From NCBI RefSeq assembly GCF_000716535.1, contig NZ_JNWV01000041.1:1-64000 (forward strand): DNA of 64,000 nt, written 5' to 3'. Below are positions 53,166 through 61,951 of this stretch, piece by piece. Position 1 is the stretch's first letter. The number at the start of each line of letters is the position of its first letter. This stretch comes from Streptomyces flaveolus (GTDB taxonomy: Bacteria; Actinomycetota; Actinomycetes; Streptomycetales; Streptomycetaceae). A program made the translations under genes and the position numbers. Under the pieces are notes generated by a model. It did not search any database, was not told the origin of the DNA, and was given only the letters and a program-made list of their open reading frames with translations.

Positions 53166-53233
53166 CGGGTTCTCCGGTCTGCGGAGCCGTACCCCCAGGG
53201 GGGCGGCGGCTCATGGCGGCGGTGCACCGGACG

Positions 53234-53267
53234 GTGCGGCCCGGCCCTGTCGGGTACCGGGCCGCAC
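53234..53267 (-). terminator. Hairpin between pstS and pstC
   Basis: GTGCGGCCCGG (53234-53244) and CCGGGCCGCAC (53257-53267) form a perfect 11-bp stem with a 12-base loop, directly after the pstS stop and without a T-run. It may stop most transcripts or protect a pstS-only mRNA, giving excess binding protein over permease. Confidence 0.65.
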
Positions 53268-53279
53268 ACTCGGATCAGT

Positions 53280-54413
53280 TCAGCTCAGGCCCTCGATGGT
53301 CGTGCGGACCTTGGAGATGATGTCGGCGGGCACGGGCGCGTAGCCGATGCTCGGGAGGATCTTCTGGCCGTCCTCGCTGGCGATGTAGCGCAGGAAGGCC
53401 TTGGTGGCGGGCAGGGTGTCCGCCTTGTTGCCCTTGTCACACACGATCTCGTAGGTGACCAGGGTGATCGGGTAGGCGCCCTCGGCCTTGGTCTTGTAGT
53501 CCAGCTTCAGCGAGAGGTCCTGGCCGGTGCCGACGACCTTCGCGGCGGCGATGTCGGCGGTGGCGCTCTCGGAGCTGGGCGCGACCGGCTTGCTGGCGCC
53601 GGTGTCGATGGACACGGCCTTGAGACCGTCCTTGACGTAGGACAGCTCGAAGTAGCCGATGGCGCCGGAGGTCTGCTTCACCTGCTGGGCCACACCCGCG
53701 GACTGCGGAGCGGACTGGCCGCCCTTGGCCTGCCAGGCCTTGCCGCCGGAGTACTTCCAGTTGTCCGGGGTGGTGGCGATCAGGTACTTGGTGAAGTTGT
53801 CCGTGGTGCCGGACTCGTCCGAGCGGTGGAAGGCCTGAATCTTCAGGTCGGGGAGCTTCACGCCCTTGTTCAGGGCGGCGATCGCCGGGTCGTTCCACTT
53901 GGTGATCTTGCTGTCGAAGATCTTGGCGAGGGTCGGGGCGTCCAGGACCAGGTTGTCGACACCCGGGACGTTGTAACCGATGGCGATCGGGCCGCCGACC
54001 ATCGGCAGGTCGATGCCCTGGCCGCCCTTGCAGACCTGCTTGGAGGCGGTGACCTCTTCGGGCTTCAGCGCCGAGTCGGAACCGGCGAACGCGACCTGGC
54101 CCTGCGTGAACGCGGTGACGCCGGCACCGGAGCCGCCGCCCTTGTAGTTGATCTGCACGCCACAGGCTTGGGAGAAGGCCTTGACCCAGGCGTCGATCGC
54201 GTTCTTCTGCGCGGAGGAGCCGTCTGCGAGGAGCTGACCCTTGGCGTCGTCGCACTTGATCGAGCTGGCGTTGGCGGCCGTGGACGGGTTGCCCGACGCA
54301 CTGCCGCCGCCGCCGTTGTCGTCGGAGCCGCACGCCGTCAGGGCCAGGGCGCCGGTGACGGCGACAGCACCGAGAGAAAGGGCGCGCAGCCGGTTCTTGC
54401 GCTGAAGCTTCAC
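53280..54413 (-). CDS. pstS: Phosphate-binding lipoprotein PstS
   Basis: A 377-residue lipoprotein with signal and lipobox LTACG (Cys28), a Gly/Ser linker and a phosphate-binding domain whose ligand segments include GSGAGVTAF, SDS and ESGTTDNF-like SDESGTTD. It captures extracellular phosphate for PstCAB. A PHO box lies about 110-155 bp upstream of its start. Confidence 0.96.
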   Translation of the reverse strand: MKLQRKNRLRALSLGAVAVTGALALTACGSDDNGGGGSASGNPSTAANASSIKCDDAKGQLLADGSSAQKNAIDAWVKAFSQACGVQINYKGGGSGAGVTAFTQGQVAFAGSDSALKPEEVTASKQVCKGGQGIDLPMVGGPIAIGYNVPGVDNLVLDAPTLAKIFDSKITKWNDPAIAALNKGVKLPDLKIQAFHRSDESGTTDNFTKYLIATTPDNWKYSGGKAWQAKGGQSAPQSAGVAQQVKQTSGAIGYFELSYVKDGLKAVSIDTGASKPVAPSSESATADIAAAKVVGTGQDLSLKLDYKTKAEGAYPITLVTYEIVCDKGNKADTLPATKAFLRYIASEDGQKILPSIGYAPVPADIISKVRTTIEGLS

Positions 54414-54524
54414 TTTCGGGAGTTCCTTCCAGGAGCCGCCGCTGTCGGCGGCGCGCGAGGTAGTAGAGGTGCGTGAGGGCGTTCATGGCCGCACTCGGCA
54501 CCCGGTAAGGCCGAAATTAGGCAG

Positions 54525-54568
54525 ATCAGGTGAAGCCGCCGATGGCCGGAAGTGAACGGGGGGTGAAC
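54525..54568 (-). promoter_or_regulatory. PHO box (PhoP operator) of pstS
   Basis: On the minus strand, consecutive 11-bp units read GTTCACCCCCC (54568-54558) and GTTCACTTCCG (54557-54547); after one degenerate unit, CTTCACCTGAT (54535-54525) is in the same phase. This matches the Streptomyces PHO-box pattern of 11-bp repeats beginning GTTCACC. The other parts of the 54414-54735 gap hold the pstS leader and show no gene. Confidence 0.85.
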
Positions 54569-54735
54569 CCCTGCCGTCGGCCCGGTGAGGTCACGGAATG
54601 CTCACGGGGAGAGCACGCAAAGGTTCCGACGACCGGGTTGCGCGGACATGTCTTCGATGTTCGTCACCCGGCCGGGGGAACTCCGCGGCCCGGCCCTTCG
54701 TCTGGTTCCACGACAGCCGAGGAAAGGCGACGGAC

Positions 54736-56304
54736 ATGGAACGGCGTACGTTCATCTCGGGCGGCGCGGCCGCCCTGGCGACCGCACTGACCGCGTGCAG
54801 TGCGGGCGGAGGGTCGTCCGCCCCCGCGGCGGACCACCCCGGTACGCCGTCGCGCTCATCCTCGCTCGGCACGCTGAAGACCACCAGCGCGACCGCCGCC
54901 GCGAACTGGGCGGCCCTCGCCCGTGACCTGGACGGCACCCTGGTGCGGCCCGGCGACGCGAGCTGGACGACCGCCCACCAGCTCTACAACACCCGCTTCG
55001 ACGGACTGAAGCCCGCCGCGGTGGCCTATGTCGCGCACGCCGCCGACATCCGCACCACCCTCGCCTACGCCCACGCGCACGGCGTGAAGGTCTCCATCCG
55101 CAACGGCGGCCACTCCTACGCCGGCTACTCCTCCGGCGACAACCGGCTGATCGTCGACGTGTCCCGGCTGAACCGGGTCCGGGCGAGCGGCGGCCAGGCC
55201 GTCGTCGGCGCGGGCGCCAAGCTGATCGACGTCTACCGCGCGCTGGCCGCGAAGGGCGTGACCATACCGGCGGGCTCCTGCCCCACCGTCGGCGTCTCCG
55301 GCCTGGTGCTCGGCGGCGGCCACGGCGTCGCCTCCCGCGCCTACGGCCTGACCTGCGACAGCCTCACCCAGGCCACCCTGATCACCGCGGACGGCAAGCA
55401 GCTCACGGCGAACGCGACCACCAACAAGGACCTGTTCTGGGCGCTGCGCGGCGCCGGCAACGGCAACTTCGGCGTCGTCACCGAGCTGCAGTTCAAGACC
55501 CATGCCGCGCCCCAGGCCGTGACCGCCTACCTGACCTGGCCGTGGGCCAAGGCCGCCAAGGTGCTGGGGGCCTGGCAGGAGTGGGGCCCGAGCCAGCCCG
55601 ACGAGATCTGGTCCTCCCTGCACCTGGCGTGCTCCCCGGGCGGCACCCCGAGCATCTCCGTGGCCTGCTTCTCCCTCGGCACCTACGGCGAACTCCAGAA
55701 CGCCGTGGACCACCTGGCCCACCTGGCGGGCGCCGACGCCTCCTCCGTCTCCCTGCGCCGCCGGGGCTACGAGGAGGCCATGGAGATCTACGCCGGCTGC
55801 TCCTCCTTCTCCACCGACGCCCAGTGCCATCTGCCCGGCTCCACCCCGGGCCGCTCCCCGCAGGGCAAGCTCGGCCGCGAGACGTACGCGGCCCGCTCCG
55901 ACTTCTTCGACCGCTCGCTGTCCGCGGCCGGCGTCCAGACCGTGCTGAAGCAGATCGCGGCGGTGCGCGGCGGCGCGGGAAGCATCGCGTTCACCGCGCT
56001 CGGCGGCGCCGTCAACCGGGTCTCCCCGACCGCGACGGCCTTCGTCCACCGCCGCTCGCGGATGCTGGCGCAGTACATCGCCTCCTGGGGCGCGGGGGCC
56101 TCCGGCTCCACCGCCCAGTCCTGGCTCACCTCCGCGCACCAGGCGATGCAGCCGTACGCCTCGGGCGCCGCCTACCAGAACTACACCGACCCGACGCTGA
56201 AGGACTGGAAGAAGGCGTACTACGGGGACGCGGCGGCCCGGCTGGCCAAGGTGAAGAAGCAGTACGACCCGCAGCGGTTCTTCTCCTCCCCGCAGGGGCT
56301 GTAG
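54736..56304 (+). CDS. Tat-exported BBE-family flavoprotein lipoprotein
   Basis: A 522-residue FAD oxidase. The N-terminus MERRTFISGG carries a twin-arginine motif and the signal ends in lipobox TACS, so the folded flavoprotein is probably a membrane-tethered lipoprotein. The FAD domain has NGGHSYAGYSSG, whose His can bind FAD covalently, and AGSCPTVGVSG, whose Cys can bind it too, indicating bicovalent flavin as in glucooligosaccharide oxidase. A C-terminal BBE segment (YQNYTDPTLKDWKKAYYGD) completes it. The substrate is unknown; sugars or secondary metabolites are usual. Confidence 0.88.
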   Translation: MERRTFISGGAAALATALTACSAGGGSSAPAADHPGTPSRSSSLGTLKTTSATAAANWAALARDLDGTLVRPGDASWTTAHQLYNTRFDGLKPAAVAYVAHAADIRTTLAYAHAHGVKVSIRNGGHSYAGYSSGDNRLIVDVSRLNRVRASGGQAVVGAGAKLIDVYRALAAKGVTIPAGSCPTVGVSGLVLGGGHGVASRAYGLTCDSLTQATLITADGKQLTANATTNKDLFWALRGAGNGNFGVVTELQFKTHAAPQAVTAYLTWPWAKAAKVLGAWQEWGPSQPDEIWSSLHLACSPGGTPSISVACFSLGTYGELQNAVDHLAHLAGADASSVSLRRRGYEEAMEIYAGCSSFSTDAQCHLPGSTPGRSPQGKLGRETYAARSDFFDRSLSAAGVQTVLKQIAAVRGGAGSIAFTALGGAVNRVSPTATAFVHRRSRMLAQYIASWGAGASGSTAQSWLTSAHQAMQPYASGAAYQNYTDPTLKDWKKAYYGDAAARLAKVKKQYDPQRFFSSPQGL

Positions 56305-56468
56305 CGGGCGGGGCCGCATGACCGCCGGCGGCCTTCGGGGGTGCGGCCAGGCCCTGTCGTCTGGATCAGGCCGGCTACGAGGAGCGGTGCCGTCGAGCCG
56401 AGCCGAGCCGAGCGGGGTCTGGTGCGTGCAGCCGCAAGGCGGAGGAGGGCGACAACGCGATGGGGGTC

Positions 56469-56498
56469 CCCCCGCGCGAGCGCAGCCGAGCGCGGGGG
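56469..56498. repeat. Intergenic palindrome typical of Streptomyces
   Basis: CCCCCGCGC (56469-56477) and GCGCGGGGG (56490-56498) enclose GAGCGCAGCCGA. This type of GC-rich palindrome recurs between Streptomyces genes and here may end transcription of the BBE and PAP2 genes, which converge in this 269-bp gap. Confidence 0.5.
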
Positions 56499-56574
56499 AG
56501 GTTGACAACCGACGACAACGCGGCAGACGCGCGTGCCAGACCCCGCGACTCCGGGATGAGCCGGACGCCAGGGC

Positions 56575-57282
56575 CTAGGCCGCGAGGTCCCGCTCCTCGG
56601 TCCCCAGGGGGGTGCGGGCACCGGGCAGCAGGGTGTTGTCCCGGCCGCTGTCCGCCGCCGAGCGCCGCCGCACGAGCCGGCCGGCGCGCGGCGAGCGCTC
56701 CACGGCCCGCATCAGCGGGGTGAGCAGGGCCGTGGCCGGAGGGGACAGCAGCAGGACGACCGCCGTACCGAGGGCGAAGCCGCCGACGACGTCCGTCGGG
56801 TAGTGCACGCCCATGTAGACCCGGCAGAAACCCTCCAGCAGGGCCAGGCCGATGCCGGCGAGGCCGAAGCGGCGGTGGGCGACGAAGAGTCCCACGCCGA
56901 GCGCCATCGTGATCGTCGCGTGGTCGCTGACGAAGGAGAAGTCGGTCTTCCCGGAGACGAGGACGTCCAGGCCCCGGTGGTCCACGAAGGGGCGGGGGCG
57001 CTCCACGAAACCCCGTATCGGCACGTTCACCAGCACCGCGAGGCCGGCCGCGAGCGGCGCCCACACCAGCGCGGCGACCGAGGACGCGGCGTCCTCGCCG
57101 CCCCGGCGCCGCACGGACCACCAGCACCACAGGATCAGCAGCACCATGGCGAGCAGCAGGCCGTACTCACCGACGAACTCCATGACCCGGTCGAACCAGT
57201 GCGGCGCGTCCTTGGCCAGGCCGTTGATGTCGTAGAGCAGGTCGACGTCGGGGTTCGATCCGGATTCGGCGAGTACAGCCAT
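56575..57282 (-). CDS. PAP2-family membrane phosphatase
   Basis: A 235-residue membrane phosphatase with five or six helices. The PAP2 motifs are VERPRPF (from KxxxxxxRP), VSDHATIT (SGH-type) and CRVYMGVHYPTDVVGG (SRxxxxxHxxxD). Relatives of this size act as undecaprenyl-diphosphate or phosphatidate phosphatases. ATG at 57282 follows GAAGGGG. A possible PHO box lies about 220 bp upstream, which fits with the nearby phosphate genes. Confidence 0.85.
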   Translation of the reverse strand: MAVLAESGSNPDVDLLYDINGLAKDAPHWFDRVMEFVGEYGLLLAMVLLILWCWWSVRRRGGEDAASSVAALVWAPLAAGLAVLVNVPIRGFVERPRPFVDHRGLDVLVSGKTDFSFVSDHATITMALGVGLFVAHRRFGLAGIGLALLEGFCRVYMGVHYPTDVVGGFALGTAVVLLLSPPATALLTPLMRAVERSPRAGRLVRRRSAADSGRDNTLLPGARTPLGTEERDLAA

Positions 57283-57499
57283 CGTGCTGCGGCCCCTTCG
57301 TCGTCTTCCCGGACGCACCTCGTGTGCGTCTCTCCTGCCCCCCGTGGTTCGTAGATCCGCTTCCGCTGCACTCCCGCACTGACGTCCGCTCGGCTACGTC
57401 AACAGGAACGCACGCCCACCGTCAATACGTTCCACTCTCCACTGAATGATCACGCAGACGTTATCGAAGAGAGACTCATCACCGCAGCTCAGGGGGTGG

Positions 57500-57521
57500 G
57501 TTCACGCTCGGTTCACACCGC
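57500..57521 (+). promoter_or_regulatory. PHO-box-like direct repeat
   Basis: GTTCACGCTCG (57500-57510) and GTTCACACCGC (57511-57521) are two 11-bp units beginning GTTCAC, the pattern of PhoP operators. They overlap the stop codon of the transglycosylase gene, 218 bp before the PAP2 start, on the strand opposite to PAP2. The 57283-57512 gap otherwise shows no gene. Confidence 0.45.
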
Positions 57522-58514
57522 GGTGGGGAGTGCTTTTGCGCCATCTTCGGTGACCCGGGTGGCGCCGAAGTAGTCGGGGGTGTCGATGGGGTCGAACCGG
57601 ATGACGGCGTTCGTACGCGGGGCGTCGATCATGTATCCGCCGCCGACGTAGATGCCGACGTGCCGGATGGCCCGGGAGTCGGTCAGGTCGTCGGAGAAGA
57701 ACACCAGGTCACCCGGGAGCAACTGGTCCCGCGAGGGGTGCGGCCCGGCGTTGTACTGGTCGTTGGCCACGCGCGGCAGGGTGATCCCGACCTTCTCGTA
57801 CGCGGCCTTGGTCAGCCCCGAGCAGTCGAAGCGTCCGCCCTGGTCGGCGGTGCCGTTGCCGCCCCACAGGTACGGCGTGCCGAGCTTGCTCTGCGCGAAG
57901 GCGATGGCGCCGGCGGCCTGCCGGGTGGGGTCGATCCGGGTGACCGGAGCGGCGAAGCTCTTCTCCAGGCTGCGGATGCGCTGGACGTAGTTCTGCGTCT
58001 CGCTGATGGCCGGAACCCCGCCCGCCCTGATGACGCGGTAGGCGCCGGCGTTGTAGGCGGCGAGCATGTTGTCGGAGACGTTCCCCGGCACGTCCTTCAC
58101 GTACTTCGCCAGCTCGCAGTCGTACGAAGCCGCCGACGGGATCGCGTCGTTCGGGTCCCAGATGTCCCGCCTGCCGTCCCCGTTGCCGTCGATCCCGTGG
58201 GTCGCCCACGTGCTCGGGATGAACTGCGCGATCCCGCGGGCGTCGGCCGGACTGACGACGGTCGGGTTCCAGCCGCTCTCCTGGTAGAGCTGCGCGGCGA
58301 GCAGCGCGGGACTGAGCGCCGGGCACAGGTTGCCCCACTTCTGCACCAGCGACTTGTAGGCGGCCGGAACGGCCCCCTTGGCCAGCCCCCGGCTCCCCGA
58401 GGCCACCCCGCCCACCAGGTTCCCGGCCACGAGATACACCCCGACGACGAGCAGCATGACGAAGCCCATGCCGAGCCCGACGGCCGCCCCACCGATCACC
58501 CATACCTTCCGCAC
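57513..58514 (-). CDS. Lytic transglycosylase fused to NlpC/P60 endopeptidase
   Basis: A 333-residue bifunctional peptidoglycan hydrolase with an N-terminal membrane anchor (WVIGGAAVGLGMGFVMLLVV). The SLT domain (about 50-185) has the catalytic Glu in YQESGWNP and AYNAGAYRV. The NlpC/P60 domain (about 200-325) has Cys in DCSG and His in RHVGIYVGG. The pairing cuts both glycan and peptide bonds, as in phage tail and conjugation hydrolases and in Streptomyces cell-wall enzymes. Confidence 0.9.
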   Translation of the reverse strand: MRKVWVIGGAAVGLGMGFVMLLVVGVYLVAGNLVGGVASGSRGLAKGAVPAAYKSLVQKWGNLCPALSPALLAAQLYQESGWNPTVVSPADARGIAQFIPSTWATHGIDGNGDGRRDIWDPNDAIPSAASYDCELAKYVKDVPGNVSDNMLAAYNAGAYRVIRAGGVPAISETQNYVQRIRSLEKSFAAPVTRIDPTRQAAGAIAFAQSKLGTPYLWGGNGTADQGGRFDCSGLTKAAYEKVGITLPRVANDQYNAGPHPSRDQLLPGDLVFFSDDLTDSRAIRHVGIYVGGGYMIDAPRTNAVIRFDPIDTPDYFGATRVTEDGAKALPTAV

Positions 58515-58615
58515 GGTTCAACTTTCCCCCATGCGGACGCGGTTCAAGGCCATTTGTGCGCGAAGTGGCGCCATTTCACGGGTGGCCGGGCCGGAGTGAC
58601 GCTCCCTCAGCCCGT

Positions 58616-59386
58616 TCAGCGACCGGCCGTGGCGTCCCGGTACAGCTCCGCCGCCTCGCTCCCCAGGACCACGCTGTACGACGTGTCCGCCGTCGAGCCG
58701 CCCTGTTCATGGCCGCCGAGTACACCGACGACCTGTCCGTCACCGTTGACCCAGGGGCTGCCGCTGGTGCCGCTGGTGAAGTCCGGGCAGTCGATGCGCT
58801 GTTGGGTACGGCTGTGCGGGACCGGCTTGTTGGTGCAACTGATGGGCACCTCACGGGAGTCGGGGTAGCCGGTGACGGTGACCGCGGTGGCGCCGGTGGC
58901 CACCCCGGTCGCGAACCGGTTGGCGCCTGCCACGTCCTCCAGCCGCTCGCCGTGCCGCCCGGTGACGGCGGCGAAGGCGACGTCGCTGTCCTCGTCCCGC
59001 CCCTTGGCCCACCCGTCCGGCAGGAACCGCCGCGTCACCTTCCACTCCCCGTACGGCGCCCGCCCGTCCCGGTAGCCCGGCACGAACACCAGATCGGCGT
59101 CGACACCGGCCACGCAGTGCGCGGCGGTGACGATCAGGTCGCCCTGCGGGCTGTGCACCACGGAGGCGGTGCAGAAGTGGCCGCCGGCGAGCCTGCCCGC
59201 GCGGTCCGCCTCGAACAGCGCGCCCACCCGTGCGCTGTGCCGGGTCGCGACGGTGTCGGCGGTGACCCCGAGGGGTCCCCGCCCGTCGTCCGCGGTGGCC
59301 ACGGAGGCCGACGTCACCGCGAGCAGCACCACAGCGCCGAGCAACGCGGGCCGTGAGGTGACCGAGATGCGTGAGGTGCGCTTCAT
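58616..59386 (-). CDS. Secreted trypsin-like serine protease
   Basis: A 256-residue S1 protease with a signal peptide (SRPALLGAVVLLAVTSASVATA). The triad is His in TAAHC, Asp in EDSDVAF and Ser in GTSGSPW, with two Cys pairs (CTASVV/AHC and SCTN/DCPD). It resembles V8/glutamyl-endopeptidase-like secreted proteases. The ATG at 59386 follows GAGTGGGG. Confidence 0.88.
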   Translation of the reverse strand: MKRTSRISVTSRPALLGAVVLLAVTSASVATADDGRGPLGVTADTVATRHSARVGALFEADRAGRLAGGHFCTASVVHSPQGDLIVTAAHCVAGVDADLVFVPGYRDGRAPYGEWKVTRRFLPDGWAKGRDEDSDVAFAAVTGRHGERLEDVAGANRFATGVATGATAVTVTGYPDSREVPISCTNKPVPHSRTQQRIDCPDFTSGTSGSPWVNGDGQVVGVLGGHEQGGSTADTSYSVVLGSEAAELYRDATAGR

Positions 59387-59503
59387 CAGACCCCACTCTG
59401 TCCGAGGAAGGTGAGAATCCCGTTCCGACTTCGCCGAGATTTTCCTGTGAAACCTCCGCTTCCCCGTGAGGCGGCGATCAGAACGTCGTCGTCGGCAAGA
59501 GCT

Positions 59504-59990
59504 GGGCCCGAGGTCCGCCGCCGGCGCCCGGAACAGACCGTCGAGACCCGCCTCCGCGGTGGCGTAGCCGATGTCCCCGCTGCGGCGGAGCCGGCCCACG
59601 CCCGAGAAGACGCTGACGATACGGCCCCTGACACCCCGCACGGCCCGCCCCCGCGCAACGAGCCGGCTCAGGGCGCACGCCGAGGTCAGACGGGTGTCCA
59701 GCGGCGCGGCCGGCTCGCCCGGCGCCATCTCGGCCAGGCCCGGCCGGTCCCGGTGGCCGGCGTTGGCGACGTTAACGGCGTTAACGACGTTGGCGACGTT
59801 GGCGACGTTGGCGATGAGGCCGTCGAACCCGCCCGGCTTCGCGCAGCCGGGTCGCGGTCCCTCCAGAGCGACCGGGGCGGCGGCCGTTCAGCACCACGTG
59901 CGCCCCGGCCGCGGCCGGCCCCACCCGATCTCCAGCCACGGCCCGCGCGCCGAGCGGGCGACCGGAGTGGTGCGACCGGTCCCCCGGAAG
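59504..59990 (-). pseudogene. Decayed short-chain dehydrogenase
   Basis: Reading the minus strand, N-terminal remnants (AAAGAHVVLNGRRP) are out of frame with a later part: GFDGLIANVANV, NVANAGHRDRPGLAEM, RGRIVSVFSGVG and GDIGYATAEAGLDGLF, ending at AADLGP. The NNAG motif region contains an expanded 9-bp repeat, the catalytic YxxxK reads YATAE (Lys lost), and the C-terminus is missing. These three defects indicate a dead gene. It fills most of the 716-bp gap between the protease and the intact SDR gene, to which it is related. Confidence 0.7.
59761..59814. repeat. 9-bp tandem repeat inside the SDR relic
   Basis: Units of ACGTTGGCG and variant ACGTTAACG (minus-strand sense Val-Ala-Asn/Val-Asn-Ala) are repeated about six times, inserted at the NNAG motif of the SDR relic. 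The number of copies may vary between strains. Confidence 0.75.
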
Positions 59991-60103
59991 CCCACGGGGC
60001 CGGGGCCGGTCATCGCTCGCGCTCCCCGGGGCCGCGGCCCGGTCGGTCCGTGCCGCTCGGCACGCTCGGTGGGCCCGTGGATCGGTGGAAGCGACCCTTC
60101 CGG

Positions 60104-61030
60104 TCACCGCACCGTCGCCGTGAGCGGCCACTCCACGCCCGTCAGCTCCTCCGAGAGCGTCCACAGCCGCCGGGCCGCGGCCGGATCGCTCGCCGCCGCG
60201 CTGCGGCCGACCAGGGCCGGGGCGCCGCGCATCTCGGCGGGACCGTCGGGGCCGACGTAGGACGCGCCGGGCAGGTCCTGGGTGGCCGCGTAGAGCGTGG
60301 GCAGGGCTCCGGCCTTGTCGTCCTGCGCGAGGAAGCGGTTGCCGGCCCGCATGAACACACGGGCGAACGGGTTGGCGGTGTGGCTCTGGAGGTTGGTCGC
60401 CGCCCAGCCGGGGTGCGCCGCCAGGGCCCGTACGGCCGACCCGGCCTCCGTCAGGCGCCGCTGGAGCTCCAGGGTGAAGAGCAGGTTGGCCAGCTTGGAC
60501 TGGGCGTAGGCGCGGGTGGGGCTGTAGTTCCCGCGCAGGTTCACGTCCTCGAAGTGGATCGTCCGGTCGCCCATGCGGTGCGCGCCGGACGACACGGTCA
60601 CCACCCGGTCCGTGATCCGGGGCAGCAGCAGGTTGGTCAGCGCGAAGTGCCCCAGGTGGTTGGTGCCGAACTGCAGCTCGAAGCCCTGCTCGGTGCGCCG
60701 CTCCGGGACCATCATCACGCCCGCGTTGTTGATCAGCAGGTCCAGCGGGCGGTCCCAGCCGACGGCGAACTCCTGCACCGAGTCCAGATCCGCGAGGTCC
60801 AGCCGGCGCACCTCGGTGCTGCCGGCCACCCGTGCGGCCGCGGCACCGCCCCGGGCGAGGTCCCGTACGGCGAACACCACGTGCGCCCCGGCGCCGGCCA
60901 GCGCCTGGGCCGCGGTGAAGCCGATGCCGCTGTTGGCGCCGGTGACGACGGCCGTACGGCCGGTCAGGTCGGGGAGACGGGTCGCGTTCCACTTGCCGCG
61001 CTTGCCGCGCGCTTCGGTCGTATCAGCCAT
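60104..61030 (-). CDS. Short-chain dehydrogenase/reductase
   Basis: A 308-residue SDR of the retinol-dehydrogenase/WWOX-like type. The cofactor motif is TGANSGIG (about 30-37), NNAG is present in INNAGVM, and the catalytic Ser and YxxxK read VSSGAH and YAQSK. The start is fixed by a consensus leaderless promoter. It is divergent from a TetR gene with two tandem operator-like repeats between. Confidence 0.9.
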   Translation of the reverse strand: MADTTEARGKRGKWNATRLPDLTGRTAVVTGANSGIGFTAAQALAGAGAHVVFAVRDLARGGAAAARVAGSTEVRRLDLADLDSVQEFAVGWDRPLDLLINNAGVMMVPERRTEQGFELQFGTNHLGHFALTNLLLPRITDRVVTVSSGAHRMGDRTIHFEDVNLRGNYSPTRAYAQSKLANLLFTLELQRRLTEAGSAVRALAAHPGWAATNLQSHTANPFARVFMRAGNRFLAQDDKAGALPTLYAATQDLPGASYVGPDGPAEMRGAPALVGRSAAASDPAAARRLWTLSEELTGVEWPLTATVR

Positions 61031-61036
61031 GGCTTC

Positions 61037-61065
61037 AATGTAGGCAGCGCCAACAATGCTGTCAA
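61037..61065 (-). promoter_or_regulatory. Consensus promoter of the SDR gene (leaderless)
   Basis: On the minus strand TTGACA (61065-61060) and TACATT (61042-61037) have a 17-bp spacer. The ATG at 61030 is 6 bp after the -10, so the mRNA should start at the start codon. Confidence 0.8.
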
Positions 61066-61109
61066 TGACAACAATGATGGCGTCGCCAACAAAGCTGGCG
61101 TTGACAACA
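61048..61109. promoter_or_regulatory. Two 26-bp operator copies between SDR and tetR
   Basis: The segments 61048-61073 and 61084-61109 match at about 21 of 26 positions, both beginning CGCCAACAA and ending TGACAACA, at a 36-bp offset. The first copy covers the SDR -35 hexamer; a bound TetR would block it. Confidence 0.65.
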
Positions 61110-61128
61110 TCGAGATACGATGGCGGGC

Positions 61129-61722
61129 ATGCCCACACCCCGCCCCTACCACCACGGAGACCTGCGCGCCGCCCTGCTCAAGAGCGCCGAGCGCACTCTG
61201 CGCGACAAGGGGGTCGGCGCGCTCTCACTGCGCGAACTGGCCCGGGACGTGGGCGTGAGCCACGCCGCCCCCGGCCGCCACTTCAAGGACAAGCAGGCCC
61301 TGCTCGACGCCCTGGCGCTGGACGGATACGAGCGCCTGAACCAGGCCCTGGCCACCGCCGACCGCCCCGACCGGCCCTTCGAGGAGCGGATGACCGCCCT
61401 CGCCCGCGCCTACCTCGGCTTCGCCGTCGACAACCCGGAACTGCTGGAGCTGATGTTCGCGCGCAAGCACGACCCCGACAGCTCCGTCCAGCTCGCGGCG
61501 GCCGTCGACCGCTCCCTCGGCACCTTCACCCGGCTGGTCGCGGACGCCCAGGAACAGGGCGAGATCGTCCATGGCGACCCCGAGCGCCTCACCACGGTCG
61601 CTGCCGCGAGCCTGCACGGCCTGGCCGCCCTGATCGCCGGCTGCGCGCTCGACGCGGAGGAGACCCTGGCCGGCCTGGACACCCACGTCCGCCTGCTGCT
61701 GCACGGCCTGCGCCCGCGCTAG
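61129..61722 (+). CDS. TetR-family regulator of the SDR gene
   Basis: A 197-residue regulator with HTH at about 8-55 ([20 protein letters not shown], then [20 protein letters not shown]) and a TetR ligand domain. The ATG at 61129 lies 7 bp after TACGAT (61116-61121), suggesting a leaderless mRNA; the alternative ATG at 61120 overlaps this hexamer. It probably represses the divergent SDR gene and itself. Confidence 0.85.
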   Translation: MPTPRPYHHGDLRAALLKSAERTLRDKGVGALSLRELARDVGVSHAAPGRHFKDKQALLDALALDGYERLNQALATADRPDRPFEERMTALARAYLGFAVDNPELLELMFARKHDPDSSVQLAAAVDRSLGTFTRLVADAQEQGEIVHGDPERLTTVAAASLHGLAALIAGCALDAEETLAGLDTHVRLLLHGLRPR

Positions 61723-61951
61723 CCGGCTCCGGCGGCCACGCCCGCCCCACGCGGCTGTGCGCTTCCTGTGCGCCCGGTCAAGCGCCGCCCACCCCCGAGC
61801 CATCCCCCGCCCATCGGCCGGTAAGCCCCACCTCCGCTTCAGTAACGCGGACGTCAGGATTCCGAAAGCCTCTTGTTGTCGCGTACTCAACAAGCCATGG
61901 TCGTCGCGGGCCGCCGCCCCCACCGGTCACCACCTCCCAGGAGGCTCCACC

